Shown here: positions 57,100-64,000 of the stretch, in pieces
How positions within the stretch are numbered: position 1 is the first letter of the stretch
How the letters are laid out: the number at the start of each line of letters is the position of its first letter
Assembly: GCF_024448985.1 (NCBI RefSeq)
Contig: NZ_JAMOII010000016.1
Coordinates: 22,115-86,114, forward strand
Length of the DNA: 64,000 bases
Direction of reading: 5' to 3'
Source of the DNA: Stutzerimonas stutzeri
Lineage (GTDB): Bacteria > Pseudomonadota > Gammaproteobacteria > Pseudomonadales > Pseudomonadaceae
Translations under genes and position numbers: made by a program
The notes under the pieces: generated by a model
Database searches by the model: none
Seen by the model: the letters and a program-made list of their open reading frames with translations, nothing else
Told to the model about the DNA's origin: nothing

Positions 57100-58296
57100 A
57101 TGAATAACGACCTGTCCCTGCTGCAGCCTTATCCGTTCGAGAAACTCCGCGCCCTGCTCGCCGGCGTGCAACCGCCGAGCGAAAAGCGCGCTATCGCTTT
57201 ATCAATCGGCGAACCGAAACATCCATCGCCCGATTTCGTTGCCCAGGCGCTGACTACCAGCCTCGATCAGTTGGCGGTATATCCGTCCACCCTCGGCATC
57301 CCCGAGCTTCGCGAGTCCATCGCACGCTGGTGCGAACGTCGCTTCGGCGTGGCGGCCGACAGCCTCGACCCGGCGCGCCACGTGCTGCCGGTCAACGGCA
57401 CCCGCGAAGCCCTGTTTGCGTTCACTCAGGCCGTCGTCAACCGCAGCGCGGATGCCCTGGTGCTCAGCCCCAATCCGTTCTATCAGATTTATGAAGGCGC
57501 GGCGCTTCTGGCCGGTGCCACACCGCATTACCTGCCCTGTACCGCCGAGAATGGGTTCAATCCGGATTTCGACGCCGTTCCGGCCGATATGTGGCAGCGC
57601 ACGCAAATCCTGTTTCTCTGCTCGCCGGGCAACCCCACCGGCGCGCTGGTGCCGCTGGACACGCTGAAGAAGCTGATCGCGCTGGCCGACGAGCATGATT
57701 TCGTTATTGCGGCCGACGAGTGCTACAGCGAGCTTTACTTCGATGAAGCGCATCCGCCAGCCGGATTGCTGACCGCATGCGCCGCGCTGGGCCGTAACGA
57801 TTTCAAACGCTGCGTGGTGTTCCACAGCCTATCCAAGCGCTCGAATCTGCCGGGGCTGCGCTCCGGATTCGTTGCCGGGGATGCGGATATTCTCAAGGCG
57901 TTTCTGCTCTACCGCACCTATCACGGCTGCGCCATGCCGGTGCAGACCCAACTCGCAAGCATCGCCGCCTGGAACGACGAGGCGCATGTCCAGGCCAATC
58001 GCCAGATGTACCGCGAGAAGTTCGATGCGGTTCTGGACATTCTCACGCCGGTAATGGATGTCCAGCGCCCTGATGGCGGCTTCTACCTGTGGCCGAAAAC
58101 GCCCATCGGGGACCAGCAATTCACTCGCGAGCTGTTTGCCCACGAACACGTGACGGTGGTGCCAGGGTCCTATCTATCACGAGAAGTCGACGGCTTCAGC
58201 CCTGGTAAGGATCGGGTTCGCATGGCGCTGGTGGCGCCGCTCGCCGATTGCGTCGAAGCAGCCGAGCGCATCCGCGCATTTATCGCCACGCTTTGA
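57100..58296 (+). CDS. dapC: Succinyldiaminopimelate transaminase DapC
   Basis: 398 aa class I PLP aminotransferase. The Schiff-base lysine is in FHSLSKRSNLPGLRSGF and the ALSIGEPKHPSP N-terminus is DapC-like. It makes N-succinyl-LL-diaminopimelate in lysine and peptidoglycan synthesis. Only about 1.4 kb separate its stop from dapD, the step before it in the pathway. Confidence 0.92.
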   Translation: MNNDLSLLQPYPFEKLRALLAGVQPPSEKRAIALSIGEPKHPSPDFVAQALTTSLDQLAVYPSTLGIPELRESIARWCERRFGVAADSLDPARHVLPVNGTREALFAFTQAVVNRSADALVLSPNPFYQIYEGAALLAGATPHYLPCTAENGFNPDFDAVPADMWQRTQILFLCSPGNPTGALVPLDTLKKLIALADEHDFVIAADECYSELYFDEAHPPAGLLTACAALGRNDFKRCVVFHSLSKRSNLPGLRSGFVAGDADILKAFLLYRTYHGCAMPVQTQLASIAAWNDEAHVQANRQMYREKFDAVLDILTPVMDVQRPDGGFYLWPKTPIGDQQFTRELFAHEHVTVVPGSYLSREVDGFSPGKDRVRMALVAPLADCVEAAERIRAFIATL

Positions 58297-58309
58297 AGGC
58301 AGAGCCGGA

Positions 58310-58338
58310 GCCGGACGCGGCGGCGTCCGGCCCTCTTT
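58310..58338. terminator. Hairpin between dapC and the 48-aa gene
   Basis: 9-bp stem GCCGGACGC / GCGTCCGGC with a 4-base loop, followed by CCTCTTTC on the plus strand. It lies between convergent genes. Confidence 0.6.
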
Positions 58339-58484
58339 CAGGCGACGCCTGGCGGAATCATGTCCTTGCCGTAGTCGCGCAATTTCTCAAGATTTTCCGG
58401 CTTCATGTGCTCCGGAATGTCCGCCGTGATGGGTTCTTCGCGCTCATCATGCTCCCCCACATCGGGCTTTTCGGGCTCGTTCAT
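58338..58484 (-). CDS. Small acidic protein of unknown function (48 aa)
   Basis: A 48-codon reading frame missed by length cut-offs. It starts MNEPEKPDVGEHDE, is highly acidic, and ends DYGKDMIPPGVA. A strong GAGGAG ribosome-binding site lies 6 bases before the ATG, and the frame has the codon use of its neighbours, so it is probably expressed. No family is recognised. It lies 10 bp downstream of the next minus-strand gene (58495-58740), so the two may be one small operon. Confidence 0.7.
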   Translation of the reverse strand: MNEPEKPDVGEHDEREEPITADIPEHMKPENLEKLRDYGKDMIPPGVA

Positions 58485-58494
58485 GGCGCTCTCC

Positions 58495-58740
58495 TCAGAT
58501 TGCGTTCTCTTCCCAGATCAGCTCACCGTCGTTGCTGACCTCTCGGACCTTGGTCAGCGCCGCCTCAGCTGCTACTTCGGCCTCGGACGCGAGATCGTAA
58601 TGCCGGCCATTGGCGACTTTGAATACTCGGGCAGTGTCGTCGGTATCACGACGCTTAACCGCAATCACCGCCTCGAATCCATCATCGGCAGGAACGGCGG
58701 ACGAAATGGCCTCATGGTTTTCGAAATGCTTGCGTGCCAT
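58495..58740 (-). CDS. Small conserved-looking hypothetical protein (81 aa)
   Basis: 81 aa starting MARKHFENHEAIS. It has a mixed beta strand pattern (EAVIAVKRRDTDDTARVFKVANG) and an acidic helix after it (ASEAEVAAEAALTKV). The start at 58740 is preceded by GAGG about 8 bases upstream; in-frame ATGs at 58752 and 58782 are alternatives. No family recognised. It is upstream of the 48-aa gene on the same strand. Confidence 0.7.
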   Translation of the reverse strand: MARKHFENHEAISSAVPADDGFEAVIAVKRRDTDDTARVFKVANGRHYDLASEAEVAAEAALTKVREVSNDGELIWEENAI

Positions 58741-58878
58741 ACATGACCTCATCGTTGCGAGTGTGATCAATGGACAACGCATCGTGTAAAAAAGGTCGGA
58801 CCGCTCGCGACCTCACGGCTGAACCGATAGCCGCCGCGGCGACTCCCACTCTTAACAGTGACACTCAGGAGGCCAGCC

Positions 58879-59211
58879 ATGCCCATGAATGAAACCTATA
58901 CAGCCAGCGCACCTTCGCGAGACGAAGTCGACGATCTAGAAGGTTTCACCCTGCTCGAATTCGGTACCGACTGGTGTGGTCATTGCCGTGCGGCGCAACC
59001 GCCGCTGGCTACCGCCATGGCCGGACGTTCACTGCGCCATTTGAAGATCGAGGACGGTCCGGGCCGCCCTCTGGGGCGGTCGTTTCGCGTCAAGCTGTGG
59101 CCCACGCTGATTCTCATGCGCCAAGGCGAAGAACTCGGCCGCGTAGTGCGGCCAATCAGCACCCAGGCCATCGAGGACCTGCTGCGCCAGGCGGGCAACT
59201 CCGCAAGCTGA
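58879..59211 (+). CDS. Thioredoxin-family protein
   Basis: 110 aa. The active site is WCGHC (C33 and C36) after the strand FTLLEFGTD, and the cis-proline is in KLWPTLILMRQG. Cytoplasmic: there is no signal peptide. AGGAGG lies 6 bases before the ATG at 58879; a second ATG two codons on is also possible. It likely reduces disulfides. Confidence 0.9.
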   Translation: MPMNETYTASAPSRDEVDDLEGFTLLEFGTDWCGHCRAAQPPLATAMAGRSLRHLKIEDGPGRPLGRSFRVKLWPTLILMRQGEELGRVVRPISTQAIEDLLRQAGNSAS

Positions 59212-59296
59212 AGCGTCCAGGCCGCTCAAAGCGGCAGGTTCATGTTCATCGTGGCATAATCCTCGGTCCAGTTTGGCCGGAGAATGCGGAGCTGTT

Positions 59297-59668
59297 ATGC
59301 CCGATCAACACAAAGGACTCTGTCTGTACGGCATCAAGGCGTGCGACACCATGAAAAAGGCCCGTACCTGGCTCGACCAGCAGGGCTTGAGCTATGAGTT
59401 CCATGACTACAAGAGCGCCGGCATCGACCGCGCCCACCTGGAAGCTTGGTGCAATGAACATGGCTGGCAGACCGTACTCAACCGTGCTGGCACCACCTTC
59501 CGCAAGCTGGACGATGTGCAGAAAGCTGATCTTGACCAAGCCAAGGCCATTGAGCTGATGCTGGCCCAGCCATCGATGATCAAGCGCCCCGTCCTCGATT
59601 TGGGCGACAAGACGCTGATTGGCTTCAAGCCGGATATTTACGCTGCCGAGCTGGCAGCCAAGAACTGA
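59297..59668 (+). CDS. ArsC/Spx-family reductase (YffB-like)
   Basis: 123 aa thioredoxin-fold protein. The single catalytic cysteine is C16 (YGIKACDTMKKAR), and the block MIKRPVLDLGDKTLIGF is typical of the YffB group. These proteins may be glutathione-dependent thiol reductases. GGAG lies 5 bases before the ATG at 59297. It precedes dapD by 42 bp, the order I recall in P. aeruginosa. Confidence 0.9.
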   Translation: MPDQHKGLCLYGIKACDTMKKARTWLDQQGLSYEFHDYKSAGIDRAHLEAWCNEHGWQTVLNRAGTTFRKLDDVQKADLDQAKAIELMLAQPSMIKRPVLDLGDKTLIGFKPDIYAAELAAKN

Positions 59669-59710
59669 GACCCGCTCGCAGGACGAGCGTGATTGATAAA
59701 AGGATTCCCC

Positions 59711-60745
59711 ATGAGCAAAAACCTATTCAGCCTGGCGTTCGGCGTCGGCACACAGAACCGTCAGGGCAGCTGGCTGGAAGTCTTCTACGCGCAGCCGCTG
59801 CTGCAACCGGCCGGCGAATTGGTTGCTGCCATCGCCCCGCTGCTCGGCTATGAAGGTGGCAACCAAGCCATCACCATCACCACCAGCCAGGCCGCGCAAC
59901 TGGCGGATGCGATCAAATCGATCAACAGCACTCAGCACGCACTACTGACCCGCCTGGCCGAAAGCCAGCGCCCGCTGGTGGTCACACTGCTTGCCGAAGA
60001 CGCCGCGCTGACCTCGACCCCTGAGGCCTACCTCAAGCTGCATCTGATCTCCCATCGCCTGGTCAAGCCTCACGGCCTGAACCTCGCCGGCATCTTCCCG
60101 CTGCTGCCCAACGTCGCCTGGACCAACCAGGGCGCGGTGGATCTGGCCGAACTGGCCGAGCGTCAACTGGAAGCACGCCTGAAAGGCTATCTGCTGGAAG
60201 TCGTCTCCGTCGACAAATTCCCGAAGATGACCGATTACGTGGTCCCGGCTGGGGTGCGCATCGCCGACACCGCACGCGTCCGTCTTGGCGCCTACGTGGG
60301 CGAAGGCACGACCGTAATGCATGAGGGCTTCATCAACTTCAACGCCGGCACCGAGGGCCCAGGCATGATCGAAGGCCGCGTCTCGGCCGGCGTGTTCGTC
60401 GGCAAGGGCTCGGACCTCGGCGGCGGCTGCTCGACCATGGGGACCCTGTCCGGCGGCGGCAACATCGTCATTTCCGTAGGTGAAGGCTGCCTGATCGGTG
60501 CTAATGCCGGTATCGGCATCCCGCTGGGCGACCGCAACACCGTGGAAGCCGGCCTGTACATTACCGCTGGCACCAAGGTGAACCTGCTCGACGAGCAAGG
60601 CGAGCTGGTCAAGGTGGTGAAAGGGCGCGAGCTGGCTAACCAGACCGACCTACTGTTCCGCCGCAACTCGCTGACCGGCGCGGTCGAATGCAAGACCCAC
60701 AAGTCCGCGATCGAGCTGAACGAAGCGCTGCACGCGCATAACTGA
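59711..60745 (+). CDS. dapD: Tetrahydrodipicolinate N-succinyltransferase
   Basis: 344 aa, the length of the P. aeruginosa enzyme. The N-terminal half is the long extension of this subtype (LAFGVGTQNRQGSWLEVFYA), the C-terminal half a left-handed beta helix (GCSTMGTLSGGGN and GANAGIGIPLGDRNT). It succinylates tetrahydrodipicolinate in the lysine pathway. The start at 59711 follows AAGGATTCCCC; six codons upstream in frame are rejected. Confidence 0.95.
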   Translation: MSKNLFSLAFGVGTQNRQGSWLEVFYAQPLLQPAGELVAAIAPLLGYEGGNQAITITTSQAAQLADAIKSINSTQHALLTRLAESQRPLVVTLLAEDAALTSTPEAYLKLHLISHRLVKPHGLNLAGIFPLLPNVAWTNQGAVDLAELAERQLEARLKGYLLEVVSVDKFPKMTDYVVPAGVRIADTARVRLGAYVGEGTTVMHEGFINFNAGTEGPGMIEGRVSAGVFVGKGSDLGGGCSTMGTLSGGGNIVISVGEGCLIGANAGIGIPLGDRNTVEAGLYITAGTKVNLLDEQGELVKVVKGRELANQTDLLFRRNSLTGAVECKTHKSAIELNEALHAHN

Positions 60746-60830
60746 CCGCTTAGCTGGAAGCCATAAGCCGGACGCTGGAAGCAACCGCGCATCGCTTGGG
60801 CTTCCAGCTTCCAGCTTCAGGCTTAACGCT

Positions 60831-62033
60831 ATGCTTTTGTCTCCCTGGCGTTCCGATTTCCCCGCCCTGGCTGTTCTCGAAGCCCAGGGCCAGACGTACC
60901 TCGATAGCGCCGCCACGGCGCAGAAGCCGCAGGCATTGATCGATGCGCTGACCGGTTATTACACCTGCGGCACTGCCAACGTTCACCGCGCTCAGCATCA
61001 ACCGGCCGAACGTGCCACCCGCGCTTTCGAGGATTCACGGATCAAAGTGGCGCGATGGCTTAACGCAGCCTGCCCTACCGAAATCGTGTTTACCCGTGGT
61101 GCTACCGAAGCGCTCAACCTGCTCGCCTATGGCCTCGAACCGTTGATCGAAGCGGATGACGAGATCGTCGTCAGCGCGCTGGAGCATCACGCCAACTTGT
61201 TGCCCTGGCAGCAGCTGGCAAAACGGCGCAATGCCAGGCTGGTGGTGCTACCGCTGGATAATCGCGGCGTGATCGACCTGCACGCTGCTGCCAGCCTTAT
61301 CGGACCAAGAACTCGCCTGCTTGCCGTCAGCCAGCTGTCCAATGTACTTGGGGCCTGGCAACCGCTCGCCGAGTTGTTGCCACTGGCCAAGGCTCACGGC
61401 GCGCTAACGATCGTCGACGGCGCCCAAGGCGTGGTCCACGGCCGGCACGACATGCAGACGCTGGCCTGCGACTTCTATGTACTCTCCAGCCACAAGCTCT
61501 ACGGGCCGGAAGGCGTCGGCGCGCTTTACGGGCGCGGCGAGTCATTGCTCAAGCTCAGGCACTGGCAATACGGCGGCGAGATGGTCCGCGTCGCCGATTT
61601 CCAGCACGCCGAATTCCATGCCGCACCACTGGGTTTCGAGGCCGGTACGCCGCCCATCGGTGCGGTCATCGGGCTCGGTGCGACGCTGGATTATCTGTCC
61701 AGACTGGACGCAACGGCAGTGGCTGACCACGAACAATCACTGCATAAACATTTACTGGCGGGTCTCGCGACCCGTGAAGGCGTGCGACTGCTGGGCGAAC
61801 CGCAGTTGGCACTGGCCAGCTTCACCGTAGACGGCATTCATCACGGTGATCTGGCGCACCTGCTCACCGAACAAGGCATCGCGATACGCAGCGGGACCCA
61901 TTGCGCACAGCCGCTGTTGAAAGCCCTGGGAATCGATGGCGCCATCCGCGTATCGCTCGGGCTGTACAACGACGGCACCGATCTGGAGCGCTTCTTCGCA
62001 GCACTGGATCAGGCGCTGGAAATCCTGCGATGA
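60831..62033 (+). CDS. csdA: Cysteine desulfurase CsdA
   Basis: 400 aa PLP enzyme of the SufS/CsdA group. The Schiff-base lysine is K222 (SSHKLYGPEG) and the persulfide cysteine is C358 (SGTHCAQPLL), the same positions as in E. coli CsdA. It removes sulfur from cysteine and passes it to CsdE. It overlaps csdE by 4 bp. The 85 bp before the gene contains repeated GGAAGC/GCTTCC segments. Confidence 0.94.
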   Translation: MLLSPWRSDFPALAVLEAQGQTYLDSAATAQKPQALIDALTGYYTCGTANVHRAQHQPAERATRAFEDSRIKVARWLNAACPTEIVFTRGATEALNLLAYGLEPLIEADDEIVVSALEHHANLLPWQQLAKRRNARLVVLPLDNRGVIDLHAAASLIGPRTRLLAVSQLSNVLGAWQPLAELLPLAKAHGALTIVDGAQGVVHGRHDMQTLACDFYVLSSHKLYGPEGVGALYGRGESLLKLRHWQYGGEMVRVADFQHAEFHAAPLGFEAGTPPIGAVIGLGATLDYLSRLDATAVADHEQSLHKHLLAGLATREGVRLLGEPQLALASFTVDGIHHGDLAHLLTEQGIAIRSGTHCAQPLLKALGIDGAIRVSLGLYNDGTDLERFFAALDQALEILR

Positions 62034-62446
62034 GCGAACTGCCTCCCTCTGCTAGCGAAGCCCTGCTCGGCTTTCAACAGGCTGCCGGCTGGGAACAGCG
62101 CGCGCGGTTGCTGATGCAATGGGGCGACCGGCTCGAGCCGCTCAGCGAACTCGAACGCAACGAGACCAACCAAGTGGCAGGCTGCGAGAGCAAGCTGTGG
62201 TTGACCGGCGAGCGGCAGGGAAATCTCTTGTATTTCCGCGGCACCAGCGAGGCGCGCCTGCTACGCGGGCTATTGGCCGTTCTCCTAGTGCGCGTCAACG
62301 GACTCGACGCTGCTCAGCTGCGGCAGCTCGACATCGCAGAGTGGTTCGATCAGCTCGGCCTGTCGCGGCAGCTATCGCCTTCGCGCAGCAACGGCATGAA
62401 CGCAGTATTGGCGCGCATGCGCGAGTTGAGCCGGCAAACGCGATAA
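62030..62446 (+). CDS. csdE: Sulfur acceptor protein CsdE (SufE family)
   Basis: 138 aa. The acceptor cysteine is C52 (VAGCESKLW). The SufE fold is shown by LERNETNQVAG and the ARLLRGLLAVLLVRVNG helix. It accepts sulfur from CsdA and, in E. coli, serves CsdL/TcdA. Start overlaps csdA by ATGA. Convergent with the membrane methyltransferase gene. Confidence 0.94.
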   Translation: MSELPPSASEALLGFQQAAGWEQRARLLMQWGDRLEPLSELERNETNQVAGCESKLWLTGERQGNLLYFRGTSEARLLRGLLAVLLVRVNGLDAAQLRQLDIAEWFDQLGLSRQLSPSRSNGMNAVLARMRELSRQTR

Positions 62447-62450
62447 CGGC

Positions 62451-62951
62451 TCATCCGGCAGAGCGCCAGGGAAACCAACGCGGCGTTCGTCGGCAGTAAT
62501 CGCGATACTGCTCACCGAACACCGATTCCAGGTAGGGCTCTTCATAACGCGCGATATACACCGCGGCGAAGCGGCCCCAGATCGCCAGCCACACCGCCAG
62601 CAGCGGCGAGCTGTAGATCAACATCAGGCCGATCAGCACGAAGGTGCCCGACCACATCATCGGATGCCTGACCAATCCGTACGGACCGCCTCGCAACAGG
62701 GCCTTCGGTCCGGATAGAGGGCTGACCGTTCCCTTGCCATGCCGGTACATCATCAGCGCGCAGATAATCGCCAGCAGCCCTCCCAGATTCATTAGCGTGA
62801 CGCCGGCGTATTTCAGAACTGCCAGGCGCGGCAGCTCAATGCCCAGTTGCTGTTCCAGTTGCAGAAAGAAACGCGGGAATACATAGAGCACGCCGAACGG
62901 GCCGACGATCAGGTAGATCAGGGTATCGATTCTGCCGAGCAGCTTTTTCAC
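62451..62951 (-). CDS. Membrane methyltransferase-like protein (isoprenylcysteine methyltransferase family)
   Basis: 166 aa with four or five membrane helices. The ICMT/PEMT-type SAM-binding signature is in GGPYGLVRHPMMWSG and YEEPYLESVFGEQYRDYCRRTPRW. The substrate in bacteria is unknown. It lies between csdE and tcdA on the tcdA strand. Confidence 0.85.
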   Translation of the reverse strand: MKKLLGRIDTLIYLIVGPFGVLYVFPRFFLQLEQQLGIELPRLAVLKYAGVTLMNLGGLLAIICALMMYRHGKGTVSPLSGPKALLRGGPYGLVRHPMMWSGTFVLIGLMLIYSSPLLAVWLAIWGRFAAVYIARYEEPYLESVFGEQYRDYCRRTPRWFPWRSAG

Positions 62952-63041
62952 TTGTATGGCGTCCGATCCGTCTCAGACTAGGGACAACAAGCGCAACGCC
63001 CCGGTTCGCCTTCGACGAAGGCAAAGGCAACAGCGTCAGGA

Positions 63042-63851
63042 CTAGCCTATCGGCGCACGCTCCGCCGGCCGCCGCGCTCCCGCCACCAGCTTGTCGACGG
63101 CGCGCGCCGCCGCCACCAGACCGAAACTGGCGGTGACCATCATCGCCGCGCCGAAACCGCCCGCACAGTCGAGCTTCACCCCCTCGCCCACGAAACTCTT
63201 GCTTTGACAGACACCACCATCCGGCTTGGGATAGCGCAGCTGCTCGGTGGAAAACACACAGGGCACACTGTAGGTGCGGCCCGGTGTGCGGGAAAAATTG
63301 TATTCGCGCCGCAGCAGGGAACGCACCTTGGCGGCCAGCGGATCGTTGAAGGTCTTGTTCAAATCGGCAACCTGGATCTGCGTCGGATCCACCTGCCCGC
63401 CCGCGCCGCCCGTGGCGACGATCTGAATCTTGCGTCGCTTGCACCAGGCGATCAGCGCGGCCTTGGCCGGCACGCTGTCGATGCAGTCGATGACGCAATC
63501 CATCTGTTCGGTGATGTATTCGGCCATGGTGTCGCGCGTGACGAAGTCGGCAACGGCATGCACCACGCAGGCCGGGTTAATCGCCCTGATCCGCGCCGCC
63601 ATCTCATCGACTTTGGATTTGCCCACGGCACCTTCCAGCGCGTGCACCTGCCGGTTGGTGTTGGTAATGCAGACGTCGTCCAGATCGAACAGACTGATCT
63701 CGCCGACCCCGCTACGCGCCAGCGCCTCGGCCGCCCAGGAACCAACGCCTCCAATCCCGACCACTGCGACATGCGCCGCCGCCAAGCGCTCTAGCCCGGC
63801 GGCGCCGTAAAGGCGTGCGATGCCGCCAAATCGCTGATCGTCGATAGCCAT
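63042..63851 (-). CDS. tcdA: tRNA threonylcarbamoyladenosine dehydratase TcdA (CsdL)
   Basis: 269 aa E1-like enzyme. The ATP-binding site is VGIGGVGSWAAEALARSG at ~30-48, with DLDDVCITNTNRQ and the DCIDSVPAKAALIAWC block. It cyclises t6A to ct6A in tRNA and gets sulfur relay through CsdA/CsdE. The start at 63851 (MAIDDQRFGG) has GGGG 8 bases upstream; an in-frame ATG at 63872 is an alternative. No gene was recognised between here and the window end. Confidence 0.93.
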   Translation of the reverse strand: MAIDDQRFGGIARLYGAAGLERLAAAHVAVVGIGGVGSWAAEALARSGVGEISLFDLDDVCITNTNRQVHALEGAVGKSKVDEMAARIRAINPACVVHAVADFVTRDTMAEYITEQMDCVIDCIDSVPAKAALIAWCKRRKIQIVATGGAGGQVDPTQIQVADLNKTFNDPLAAKVRSLLRREYNFSRTPGRTYSVPCVFSTEQLRYPKPDGGVCQSKSFVGEGVKLDCAGGFGAAMMVTASFGLVAAARAVDKLVAGARRPAERAPIG

Positions 63852-64000
63852 GTCGATACCCCAGGAGAACATTGCGCGATTATAGGGCCGACATTCACCT
63901 CGATCCCAGCCCGTAACGTCAGCTGTGACAGCCCTTCTGAAGGCTTCGCCCGAGGGCGGGCCTCGTATGTCAAATCTAAGCCTGCGCCACTCTTGCAACA

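Noticed and set aside
60746-60830. Terminator or repeat element between dapD and csdA
   Set aside because: GGAAGC and GCTTCC segments recur but form no single stable hairpin with a T-run; left as unassigned sequence.
63873-64000. Partial gene at the right edge
   Set aside because: No reading frame with family resemblance or ribosome-binding site in the last 128 bases.

Overview
The window looks like chromosome of a high-GC gammaproteobacterium of the Pseudomonas / Stutzerimonas (P. stutzeri) group. The protein sequences (TolQRAB-Pal, RuvABC, ProS, DapD, OprL-type Pal) and the gene order (dapA-bamC-purC-tRNA-Ser; queC-queE-cpoB-pal-tolBARQ-ybgC-ruvBAC-yebC-aspS; slyX-HIT-oprD-proS; arsC-wrbA-DUF2069-hda; purM-purN; dapC-dapD-csdA-csdE-tcdA) are those I recall from Pseudomonas. 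No prophage, insertion sequence, CRISPR array or rRNA operon was seen. Two tRNA genes are present: Ser-CGA and Lys-TTT.

Layout. (1) 1-4.9 kb, accessory: two GlxA-type AraC regulators around a cysteine hydrolase, an exported metallo-beta-lactamase-fold protein and a (S)-ureidoglycine aminohydrolase of purine/allantoin catabolism preceded by a palindromic operator candidate. (2) 5.0-16.7 kb, a probable zinc-starvation island. Two GTTAT-N3-ATAAC palindromes that look like Zur boxes sit at 6841 and 14047. Around them are the COG0523 GTPase ZigA, the zinc-independent DksA2, the cysteine-free ribosomal protein L31 (RpmE2), a TonB-dependent receptor, a very large CobN-like protein with a signal peptide and a C-terminal membrane anchor, a small ExbB-like and a small ExbD/TolR-like (DUF2149) protein, a DUF1624 membrane protein and a frameshifted OprD-family porin. 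(3) 16.9-27.5 kb, core genes: tRNA-Ser, purC, bamC, dapA, gcvR, bcp, an AI-2E family permease, a TusA-like protein, a BepA-like protease, nadA, a CoA transferase and tRNA-Lys. (4) 27.5-39.4 kb, a long minus-strand block for queuosine synthesis, the Tol-Pal envelope machine, Holliday-junction processing, a YebC-family protein and AspRS. (5) 39.7-50.3 kb: Dps, a membrane-bound cold-shock-domain protein, slyX, a HIT protein, an intact OprD-family porin, proS, envelope lipoproteins and redox proteins. (6) 50.3-64 kb: hairpin repeats, hda, purMN, small envelope proteins, the lysine/DAP genes dapC and dapD, and the Csd sulfur-transfer genes with tcdA.

The most interesting system is region 2. The receptor, CobN-like protein and ExbB/ExbD-like pair are packed as one translational unit (gaps of 1 and 10 bp, then a 4-bp overlap) directly downstream of rpmE2. 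I infer an energised, Zur-controlled import or metal-handling apparatus in which a CobN-type chelatase fold has been moved to the periplasm. This differs from cobalamin synthesis: no other cob genes and no B12 riboswitch are visible. All functional statements are from sequence reading and memory of the families; no searches were run.
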